Below are positions 25,301 to 37,400 of a DNA stretch of 64,000 bases, one piece after another. A model generated the notes under the pieces. It saw only the letters and a list, made by a program, of their open reading frames with translations. It made no database searches and was not told the origin of the DNA. The translations under genes and the position numbers were made by a program. How positions within the stretch are numbered: the first letter of the stretch is position 1; each line of letters begins with the position of its first letter. The stretch is taken from assembly GCA_026182355.1 (NCBI GenBank), contig JAPFBL010000256.1, positions 310,001 to 374,000 of the forward strand. Reading direction: 5' to 3'. The DNA comes from Hermatobates lingyangjiaoensis. Its lineage: Eukaryota > Arthropoda > Insecta > Hemiptera > Hermatobatidae.

Positions 25301-28300
25301 AAAGTATCAGACTTAAAATCTGATAAATTATCTAATTTGCTTATTTCTCGTTTCGAACTTTTGTTTCAAATTATACTTGATTGTGTCTGCCGTATTATTG
25401 CATTACTTTTACTTCCTAAATGAACTGCTATATTCAAAATAAAAAAAAATTAGAGTAAACTGGTGATTTCTTATACAAAAATAACTTTTTAACCTTTTGA
25501 AAGTTCGACTCTCGATGTTGACATCACGGTAGATAATTTGCAGGATTTTATCGCCTGACCTGTGGTTGGAAGAGCCTATAAAATGCTCTGTGCACCCCAC
25601 TAGACTCACTTTCTTATGCATAAGAACTTTCGCTAATTTTGCATTACTGGTAAAAGTTCGGCATATTTCTGACTCTGTCAAGGTAATCACCACTAGTATA
25701 ATGTCCAGTCCATTTTTAAATTCTTTTATTGACAAAACGTCCATAGTTTGATTAGTTTCACTCTTAAGAATTGAAATTTTGTAGAAACAACTGTTTCATC
25801 GTTTTCTAATACATTCTTCTTTAATATGTAACTTATCGTTACACTCAAAAGTGATATTTAAAAAAAAATATACGTAATTTACAAGCTTTGTCCGATAATG
25901 CTTAGCTATGCTTCAACGAAAAAAAGCTTCATTCAGTGAGGGGAAAGCATAAACTAAACATTCTGAGGTAAAATGGATAAACCAACAAAAGTCTCCACAC
26001 AAATGTGTGTGGTTTATTGTATTTGTTTTGTTGGTTTATCCATTTTACCTCAGAATTAGTAAATACCACAGAATTACGGATTGCACAACTAATGATATAA
26101 AACTAAACTTAGCAAGTTATAACTCTTAGTATAGTAAACTGATTTATTAGGATTTGTCTCCCCAAAAAGAATGGTATACGAAAGACTAACTCAGGTGTTA
26201 GCTTTTGGCCGATTCATATTCTCAGACTGTGAAGTGGAGGGATAAAACACAACCTTTTGCCGTCCCAAGAATAGTAAATAATGGAATATATGATTACATT
26301 AAGGGACAATTTTGATGTAATCAATGATTGATTTTTACTAATTTTAAACATGGGATGCGGCAATAAATTATTTTGTTATGAGTAGCCAACTGATAACATT
26401 GTATGTTATTATAATATACCAGAAATTGAAGTTTCATAATTCATAGAAAGCATAAAAGATTTTTTTTAATAAGCAAGTAAAAAAGAAATTTGTTAATCAA
26501 GGCAATCCCCAAAAATAATGAAAAGTAGAAAAATTGCAAAAAAAATTCTTTTCCAAATAATTGGCTGTAATAACCTGAGTAAAGCGATAGAGAATTTTGT
26601 ACTTAGCAAAACATACTACCTTTGCATTCAGGTGGATCTGAATCGTATTGTCCATCAGGGAGACAAACTATCTGTTTAGGTCCGACAAGAGTATACCCTT
26701 CATCCATACAGGAATATTCAACAACTGTTCCTGCCACTGTGACATTCTGTGACGAAAACGCTTCACCGTTCTCGATTGCCGGTGCTTCAGAACACATGAT
26801 CTCTATAATCATTACTAAATTCTAATTTCTTCAAATTTTATGATTTCAAAAAAAAAATATTTGAAATACCTGATTTCAATTAACTAAAAATACATAAAAG
26901 AGCATTTATTTGCAATTAATGTCACAAATGCGATCAAAGTTTTTAAATAACTAATAAACAAAAATGTTTATTTAAAAGTTTTAAGGGATTTAGTAAAGAA
27001 CTAAAATTGTGCTAATTAAAAAAAATTACAAGTTTTCGTAATAACACAAAAACATTTTTTAAACAGAGGAAACTTCTGGTTTTTGTTAGGTTATTCAAAA
27101 ATATTTTTACGTAATAAACAAGGAATGTTTTGCATTATGATCGACGATCTCTGGTATTTATTTTAGATAATCCAAATATACTCGACCCTCGAATTTCCAT
27201 ACTAATAGAGATCGAGACAGTTCCGGAAACAAAAGTCCAGAAATTGGTAACACTGGAAAGTGGTAATTACATGACAGATTGAAGATCCTGTCAATATCTG
27301 ATAGCAATAATATATATTAAGAAAAAAAGGGAAATATATCACAGTATAATAGATTAAATACTTCAATACAGGTATCAAAAAGGGATTCCATAGTTTTTTT
27401 TAAACATTTCCTTTTCAGTTAAATATATTATAAAACAAAATTCATACAACAGGCTGACTTTTCGAGCTGTGTATATACATTAAAACATGCTTAAAGAGTC
27501 CATGCTGTGCTTTTCATTAACATGTGTATCATCAAGTCATATCCATATTGGTTTTCTTTATTTATTCCAAAATATCTTTCACTTAATGAATAACTACAAA
27601 CTATTCTAGGCGTTACAAATTAGTTTTTAATCATTTTTATATTAAATAATAGTGGTGCTTTATCAACAGCCATCAGTGCATTCATATAGAATTCAGTAAT
27701 TATCAAACTAAAAGTAAGTAAAAAATATCTTAAACCGACATTTCAATTAAGTAAAATTAGAAGTAAATTTAAAACACTTACATTGCTGTTTTAAGTACCT
27801 GAGAAAGGGAAAACAGTCAAATCTTCTTCTAACAAAATAAAAACTAACAAAAGGTTTATTTCCGTTACATAATTATAAGAGACAGAAAATAGTTATTTAA
27901 TTATATCACAACAAATAGTTTTAATCTATACCTGAAAACCTGCAATCTTAGTTATTTTGAGTTTTATTTGTTCAAAACGGCAAAGTCATAATCCATCCCT
28001 TGTAATGGAAGGTCGTACATTTCCCTTACACATTAGCAAGATAATTGCCAAATTATTATTATTATCGTATTTAAACGAAGTAAATGGAAATTCTGCAGAT
28101 TACTTATTAAATGTGTACGCTATTCCTTCACCTTAACAGTTTATATATTTTTTTATAAACATGCGTATCATCAAGTATCAAGTCTAAAATCATATATATA
28201 GTTCACACAGGTTATTAAGTGAAGATATATATATATATATATACTTTAAAAACTTGGAGAAACGAGAATGAAAAACAGAAACTAGGACTCACATTCAATA

Positions 28301-31300
28301 TTTTGACCCTTTTAAGAGTCGTCAATAGGAAAGGAAGTTGAGTGGCGAGAAGGCAAAAGCCAATTCGTCTTCTATATATATATATATATATATACGCGTT
28401 TATAAAAATACGAATTTCTAGAAATTATATTTTTTTTCAGTTATTTAAAGTTTAAAATGCATAAAATAATTATCACATTTTCAACGTTAAATGTACATTC
28501 TGATACATACAAATTTAATTAAATCAAATCGAAATTTAAATACTGATGTTCAATTTTAACAGGTTGATAAAAACAAATTATCTTTTAATGAAATAGGTAC
28601 ATGAAAAACTTGTTTGTACAGTAAAAGAATTGAATTCATAATAAATGGGAAAAAAAGTAAAAGTTTTTTCCAATTCTGTTAATTTTTTTTTATTTATTAT
28701 CGCTTAGGATAATATATAAATCTTTTTACGGAGATGTAACTAAATTATAGGATTAATCCGTGAAATAAAAATCAAAGTATAATCAGAGTAATTGATTCTA
28801 AAGTAGGAATAAGATGTTTCGCTGGGGTAACGGACCTCATCCCACTCAACTTGTACCTCTGATGATACCGTTAGCTTTTCTAAAGATCTTGTTCCCACTT
28901 CACCATTTCTTACTGTGATTTATACATTGATAATATACCTATATAAACTGTAAGGATGAAAAAAAATGTCTTTTCTGTTATGTACTTTGTGTTAACTTCG
29001 AGTTTTTAATAACTCAATTTCGATTATAAACATCATTCACGCTAATAGAATTAATTCTGAGGTAAAATGGATAACCAAACCAAAAGTCTCCACACAAATG
29101 AAGTTTTATTCAACAACAACAACAACAACGCGTTTCGAACACTTTGTGTTCATCATCAGGAAGACAAAGGGTTCGAAACGCGTTGTTGTTGTTAAATAAA
29201 ACTTCATTTGTGTGGAGACTTTGGTTTGTTTATCCATTTTACCTCAGAATGAGTAAATACCACACAATTACAGATTGCACAACTAATGATTTAATAGAAT
29301 TAAGTATCTGCAGATTGAGGTAATTAAATATTATTGATTGTATAGGGAGTGTACAATGCATCTTTTTCTTCTTACAGTTCAGAGAAGGAGAAAGTAAGTG
29401 AAACGATCAACTCATAAAGATATGAGCAACTAAGAAGAGCTCATATCTTAATGAGTTGGTTGTTTCATTTACTTTCTCCTTCTTCATAGGTGCTTATATT
29501 AAAATTTATAACTTCAGTCATTTGTTATCAAAACAAATTTAATGTCTTATCATTTCTGAAAGATCAAACTTGTCAGAAAACTACATTTGTTGCTCAAGGT
29601 AAAGGGAAATATTGGCTACTTACGTTGGCAGGTTGGTGGAGGTCCGTCCCAACGTTCATCTAAGTCACAAGTGAGCTGTGCTCGGCCGATCATTCTGAAG
29701 CCGGAATCACACGAATAGACTACCTGACTTAGGTACTCAACTGTGCCATTAATTAGCTGGTAACCACCATTGAGAATATCAGCTGGTAAACCGCAAACTA
29801 TTCCTGCAACATAACGCGAGATTTTAAAACGGGATACAATTAACTCAACTACTATTCTAATATAGTTAATGGATTAGTTCCACTGAGGTTAGTAATATTA
29901 GAATTGGTAGTAATACTGTCCGTCATACCTCGTAAATTCTCAGAAAAGCTCGACTCATTTCGGGTCCGTCCGGATCTCATCTTCAAGAACAACTAACTAA
30001 CTGTGACTGTGACACAGTCAGTTAGTTGCTCTTGAAGATGGGATTTGGACGGACCCGAAACCGGTCGAGCTTTTCTGAGAATTTACGAGGTATGACGGAC
30101 AGTATTACTACTAATTCTAATACTATTCTAACATTAACACTTAAAATATATAAAAAGTTCAAAGTAGTTGAAGAAACATAGAAACTGAAAAACACACACT
30201 TACAGTCTCTAATTTTCGGTTTGAACCGTCCTCAGGAGACACAAGAGAGAGAAACCAAGCGCACTGTTACAGAGATGATTGGAGACTCATGTTTTTAATT
30301 TATCTATATTTCTTCATCTACATTGAACTTTATTTGTCCGTTTCAGATCGTATTTTCATCGAAAAAGTGTTAAAATATATATTATATATACATAGAATAA
30401 ATTATTTTTGAAAATCAGAAAAAAACAACTATTATTATATAGATTAAAAACAACTTTAAAATAACTTCTTATGCTTAAACGTTTTAGTTCAACTAAAACA
30501 TTCTTCATACACAAAAGAATGTAATATATGTACAAGAAAAATCGTGAATCTTCCATTGTATTGCTTTCGTTCAGGCAAAAATTTAGAGTTTATTTCTAAA
30601 AACTTTTGTTGTCCTGTCTGAAGTGTTTTCCATCATTCAAATGTTATAATATAAAACTTGATAAAGGTATCGACCTCGTAGAAGAAAGAATTAAAACATA
30701 AAAGAGGAATCAACAAGTTGTTCAACAGCCCTTTTATTTGAAACTAACTTTCAAATGAAAAAGTTTTGATGAAGACACATCAAGATAATCAACGTTACCT
30801 AAAATAAAGGAAGTTGACTTTGATGTACAAATACAGAAACTATTATTAATATATAAAAAGCAGTAATTATTAATAATTCATAATTAGTCATGTACTGAAT
30901 GAAAATGATTGTCATTACTCATCTATAAATACAGATGTCATACAAATGTATGACAGATTTTTACAGAAACTATAATTCATTTCTTTTTATTACTATGTTA
31001 TAAATTCAAGTAAAAAAGAATTACTCTAAAAAAAAACAAGATTTGCAGTTATATATTTTGTTAAATAAGGTGCAACAATACATGTAATGTACAACTAGTA
31101 AGTTTCATCCATATGAATATGCAACCATTAAGTATAATGTAAATAAAATGAACTAAAAAGGATTGACGAAATATTTGTTTATATATATATCGCCACTCTG
31201 CCTTCCTGCAGGACTCTTCACCTCGTGATGACGACGATGGTCGAAATATAGAAGTGAAGTTATTCCTGTATCTGTCTGTGTGCTCTTTTTTTTAATTATC

Positions 31301-31445
31301 TCTCTATAATATATATATATATAAAATAAATTCAAAACGAAGGAAACACACAGACATAACTCACATCGAAATATCGATGTGAGTTATGTCTGTGTGTTTC
31401 CTTCGTTTTGAATTTATTTTATTTAAAAAAGTCCCCTGGACCGTT

Positions 31446-31494
<49 letters not shown>

Positions 31495-34400
31495 AGAAGT
31501 GTTCTCTAATCGGGAAACTGTCAATTTTCTAGGATAAAAAATCAAACTCTCGTTGTAGACGTTTCGGTTTTAAATCTTTTTCATAGGCAGAAGTAGGAAT
31601 TTTTTAATTAAGAAAGTTCTTACTTCTGCCTATAAAAAAGGTTTAAAATAAAACCGAAACGTCTACAAAGAGAGTTTGATTTTTTTATCCTAGAAAATTG
31701 ACCGAATCCCGATTAGAGAACACACCTATTCTATCAAACGGTCGATATATTATTGATATATATTTAGCGTTAAAAAGAATTATACCTTCAAGGAATAAGC
31801 ATCGGTGGGCAAACATTTGACGTGGGAATTCTTTCTTCTGTAAATGTTTTTAACTTCTTCTTTAGATATAATGGTACTTCAAATATTAAGATCTATAGAT
31901 TATACTGATACTTATACCTGGAGTGGAAAATAAAGTTTCAAACATACAAATTCCAAAGAATCGTTTTCAGAATCGGAGATTCGGTTAAAATTCTCCGATT
32001 TCAGTTCCAATACGTGAAAAAGTTCCGATATTTCTGATTCCCAAGTATTCGTTAAATACTTACGTTTGCAAACAGGAGGGAATTCATTGTAAAAGCCGGT
32101 CGAGAGACAGAGCCTTGAGTTAGGACCAACAAGCAAGTGACCCTCGTCGCAAGTGTACTCGACTGAGGCTCCTACTTCAAAGTCGCCTGTGGCACGCATT
32201 GTTGAGTTGGGTGGTTGCTCAGGTCTGCCACAAGCCTTCGGTTCTAGAATAATAAAAGATATCTGTAGCTTTTGAAAAAATAAGAACAATTATAAAAAAT
32301 TATTTGATAATGGACACAATAATAAGTTTTAGTTCATATCAGTCTCAAGGAGTATGAGCTCGAATCATTTAGCTCAATGATTCTCAACGTAGGCCACGTA
32401 AGTAAATTAATTTTTCAGAGGGAGGGGGCTATTTTAATGGTTTTTTTTGTAATTTCTTGCTCAGAAATGTTATGTTATTTCTTGCTCTTCACTTATGTTA
32501 TATTCTTGATTTTTTTTTAAATTTAAGTATTAACGATTGTTTTATGCTTAAAAAAAGAAATCGGAAGGTTTTTTCTATTTACCAAACATAAAAATTATCA
32601 AATCAGGGAATCGTGCTTTTAAAGGTATTATGTGGATATTACTTAAATGACTTTATGTCATTACTACTGACTGAGAGCATCATTTATTGAGCTGTACAAA
32701 ATATTTAAATAAAAATTAACAAAATAAAGATTATATAATGTGTCTTATCAATAAAAACGTTAAATCTGATTGTTAAGAATCAAAGAAAAATAATTAAAAC
32801 TAATTTATATGAAATAGAAAGAGAGAAAAGAAAAAGCATACGGTGCTGGCAAATGTAGTTGATTTTCGCTCCACACTTAGTGTCTGACCACAGCCAGCCT
32901 TTGGAGCCGTCAAAGCGAGCACAGTCTTCATTGCCACCAGGCAAATTCCAGAAGGAGACAGTTACGTCCTCGCCAGATATCCATTTCCAGTTGGACCGAT
33001 CACTGTGGTCCCTCACAGCTCCCATCCAGTACTGACTGTTCGAGTCCGTCCTTAAACATCATTTTTCATTTACTGCTACAAACTCTACAAAGACTAATTA
33101 AATAAAATCATTCTTAAGACATTATGATACAATATGGTCACATAGGAATGAAAGCTATTACCAAGTTCAATGCACTCAACAGTGTAATATATGTTATCCA
33201 GGTTCAATTAACTTTCAATTATTGAAACAATGCCATAATACATAATATTGATTATAACTTCAATTAATCACATGTTGCATTCATTTGCCTTTTTTTTTTT
33301 AATTCAAACAAATTCTCTTACAGCTCTTTGGAATTGGGGGAGCTTTAGACGCTTTTGTACCATCTATAATTATATCTAATTTTTTTTTGTAGAGATAAAT
33401 TAATCGAATGCTAATTCGGGACTAAAAGTTCGATCGACCATTAGCTATCATTCTGAACATTTTATCTAGCAACTAGAATCCTGTCAAATCCCTACAAACG
33501 AATAAGAAGACTAAAGAGATGTTTGCTTGAACATCTTCTGAGTAACAATCATAGGCAAGCCTATTAGAAGTAATTTCAGGTGATCAGTGATTGGTAACGA
33601 GTTGTTTCATCATTCGTATTTTTCTTTTGAAAGTAACCTAGGGGCAAGGTTAGCTCAGTGGTTAACGTACTCGCCTCTGAACTGGTAGGTCCGGGATTCG
33701 ATACCCACCTGGCCCTCGATTGATTCATGTGGGAGATGAATAAATCTGAGCACTTCGTCCCACGGATTAAAGATCCCTACTCTAAATAAACTTGAGTTAG
33801 AGAAAATTTAGGACTCCCAATGTGGAATCAACAGGTAATGTGGGTCGCCCATTGCTCAAATGGATGCCAAATAATAAATTAGTCACAATTTACCGCCCCT
33901 AGAAAAGCACTAAAACGGTGAAAGCCTTATAAGTGTAGGCGTTAAAAAACAAATAAACAAACCTTTTACGGTATGACATATTGTTATTACTTGTTACCTC
34001 TTTAAAGGTTACTAACTACCTTTAATGTTAGTAACATTAAAAATGTTTCTTCTTTCTCACATACATAGTCTAATTAAACCATTATTAACTAAATTGGAAA
34101 GTTACCTGTGTCGTCTCCACAGTTCCCAACTGATGAAGCCCTGAAGGGCCGGATTACTTTCGTCAACAAGAGACCCTCCTCTACTCCGGCAGAAGCCCAA
34201 AGCATCTCTAAAGTTCATAGGCTGTCTGTTGTAAAAAATATAGCACTTTCCGTTGTAGGTTGCTGTACTCCCAGGAGGTTGGTCTCGAAACTGAGGGCAC
34301 CTTTCGATTGGTAATGCCTGAAAAATGCGATTTAATTCAATTAGAATCTCATTCTTGAAATCCTCAAAATTTCTCACTTTGGTACTTCAAGCATAAATTA

Positions 34401-37400
34401 TAACAAACAATTATAACAGCGGAATCACACCAATACGGTAAATTATTGAAAAGACCTAAAACAAGTTACAGTTAAAAAAGTATTACTCAATCAAATTCTA
34501 AATTACAATCATAATCACAAAGTATTTCAAATAATTTAAATTTACCTGATTCGAGAGAAGGATGGAGGATTCGAAAATAATTGTAATTCCCCTGTTAGTT
34601 ATTTAATTACTTTTGAATTTTCTAATACCATGAAATAATATTACTTTATAATTTTGCTTCCATAAAACATCAAGTATTTTCGACAAATTCTCACAAAACT
34701 CTAATTTCTTGAAAACTATTATAATTACTCTCATACACCTGTTTCTTAAATACTACACTGAATTTGTAATTGCTTTATAGTTTCATTAATTGTAATTTTA
34801 CTGTCAGAAGATGAAGTATTTTTCAACATTTTCATAAAACAGAACTCTCTTTAAAACTTTTCTACTCATACTTTTAATGAATTACTACGAGTTTTGGTTA
34901 CAATGTAAGAAAATACAACAAAAACAAGTAATCACATTCTCTCCAATAAATCTTTCCCTTTTAAAGATTTCCTTTTTACAGCTAAGTATTAATAAAAAGA
35001 CCACTTATCGTTGTAAAGTTTAGTTTGAAGATTTGTAATTCCATAAATAGTATTTAAGATTTACAGTATTTAAATAATAACAATAGAGAGACTATGATTA
35101 CATCAAGAAGAACTTCATCACAAGAACACTATTATCAATAATAAAATTAAAAAGCTGAACGCTAGGTGCGCTTTGTTTATTTTTTTATCACACCATTTCT
35201 TCAGGCATTAAGACAGATGACCTCCACTCTTGGGTCACAAAATTAATTTTTCGATAGCCTTAGTTTGACATTTATTAGAATAAACTTCTATGAAATCGAA
35301 GTGAAATAAATACCAATCTGTCGATTAAATTGTTATTGAACAAATCAAATAAGTATAAATATAGAATAGATATAGAGTATAGAGTATAAATATAGAATAA
35401 ATCAAATAAAAAACATCAAACTGGATGATAAATATAAGTGAAGTTCAAAAGTTATATGTTTCTAGAGTATACGTTTAAAATTTAAGAATTTAAATCACAC
35501 ATTTAAATAATAAAATATAATTAATTATTCTTAATATAATTAAGAATTAAATTATACATTTAAATTATACATTTTACAATAAATTATATAAGAATTTAAA
35601 CTTACCGTCCCTAATTTGCGGTTTAACCTTTATCAGGAGAGATGAAATAGGGACACAAAGCACACTTACGAATCAACACCTGGGAGAACGTCTCCAACCG
35701 TCGCTTCGCAAGTGCGCTTGCTGTCTGTATCTTTTCTCTCCTGATGACGGTAAGCCAAAAATTTTGAGACTAAGTGTGTTTTTCAATTTTAAGTATGTAC
35801 CTATAGTTTACTCCGAATCGTTTGTTGTCCTTTGTGGATTATTTTCTTGATGATAATGTTCAGTGTATATATATACTGGAGATCAAAATCGAAGAGGAGT
35901 AACACACAGAGTAAAGAAACACACTTCCAAACTCAAATTTTTTTGGCAATCCGTCTTAAGGAGAAAAGAGTAAGGGGGGCCAAGCACGTTGTAGACGCAA
36001 CGGTAAGTGAGTTTGTAAGTGTTTTTTTACTCGTGTGTTACTCTTCTTCGATTTGGAACTCGTATTGCGTCCAGTTTGGATCGTCTTTCCGTTTATTAAG
36101 TGAATATATATATACTATGATAGAAAGTCGGGTCGGTAAGCTTTAGCCTGATACGGCTCTTTTAGCAGTCCGGCTGAATTCAACTCTCGCAATATGAGGT
36201 TTGACGTAGCAAAGCCCACGCTATAAAAGACGGGGGTTTACTGTTCAATGTTTACGTCTTCCATTGGCTTACGCAGTCAAGAGCCACTAAAGCTAGATTC
36301 GTTCTTGTTGGAGCTTGCTTAGCGTGTGATGTCAATGCCTTCCAGTACTTGTTCGTTTATTCTGTTCTCACAGATATAGTTGCATAAGACTGAGGACCGC
36401 TCTCAGCTAACCACTCATCATCTTAATGACATTCTCAAGCTAGACTCTTCATTAACTTGGCTGTCTCTAATATCATACCTCCTCATGTTTCTCACTGATC
36501 CTCTTTTTGTTTCTTATAACTTAGAGGTCTGCTGTTGGCAGGCTTGTAGTCTGAGTATTGTTACAACCGATACCATATATCATATATTCCCCACCAATAC
36601 ACTGGCCAACAACAAACATTTTTTTGTCATGCTGCCTAAGATTTTTCAACAATTTTACCTAATTTAAGACGCTGATTCCAGAAATGCTGTCGTTTTTTTC
36701 TCTATCTCGCCCCCAAGTTGGGCCATGCAGCTATATACGCAGGTTGCATTGGCTTATTTATATTCACACGTCCTTTGAACCAGAGGCAATAAAGGTCACT
36801 GACCTTACCTGTAGCTGAGCAGGTTCAGTAGGACCTTTGGTCTGGAGTTTGATCCGAAACTCGTAAAATAAGTCGGTATTATGGGCGATGAGGGCCCGCT
36901 AACTGAGGTTGGACTAATAGTGGCTGTTGGTTCTCACCGAAGTTGGGTAGACTCTTGTGGTCACTATGTGAGAAGCAGTAACTTCTCGGGAGGATGCCTA
37001 TTTAGCATCCAGGGGAGCTAGAGACCCCAAACCCTTACCAGTGGGAACGGCCTTTGAGCTTAGTTGATTGGACTGGACAACTGGTACTTGCCTGGAGAGA
37101 CTCGGGTTCTTAACGAGATCTTAGAGTGGAAAGATTAGATACCACCCCTCTCTCGAGCCCTTTTATATTACGAATAGAGAGACCAGGTGGCATTTATCCA
37201 ACCAGAGATTTGCAATCTCTCTATGAGTCATTCACTACGGTACTAAAGACTCCCTACAATGACGCACTGATGGGGTCCGATTAACTACTAGTAGCCAGCC
37301 CTGGTCCCGGGGTAACGGGCATTGCCGTCTTTGGATCGGGACTAACGAGTTCTTAAGAACACTATGGTAGTCCTAAAAATGAAAGGCATTGTAGGAAAGC

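Larger units (their letters stand above)
21805..26619 (-). other. Intron 7 of the fw-like gene, the longest seen
   Basis: About 4.8 kb. Contains a low-complexity tract, family D (25.0 kb) and family A (25.96 kb) elements and a small GC-richer patch at 24280-24400. No further sushi exon found. Confidence 0.75.
26803..29623 (-). other. Intron 6 of the fw-like gene
   Basis: Holds a family I-like decayed arm (28299-28328), AT repeats, the family A element at 29055-29291 and the hairpin at 29384-29490. Confidence 0.75.

Noticed and set aside
26622..26825. Plus-strand 67-codon ORF over sushi domain 3
   Set aside because: Shadow of the minus-strand exon; the minus reading has the conserved cysteines and splice sites.
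33640..33715. tRNA gene
   Set aside because: Pol III boxes are present but the cloverleaf is broken and SINE body follows; all six copies behave the same way.
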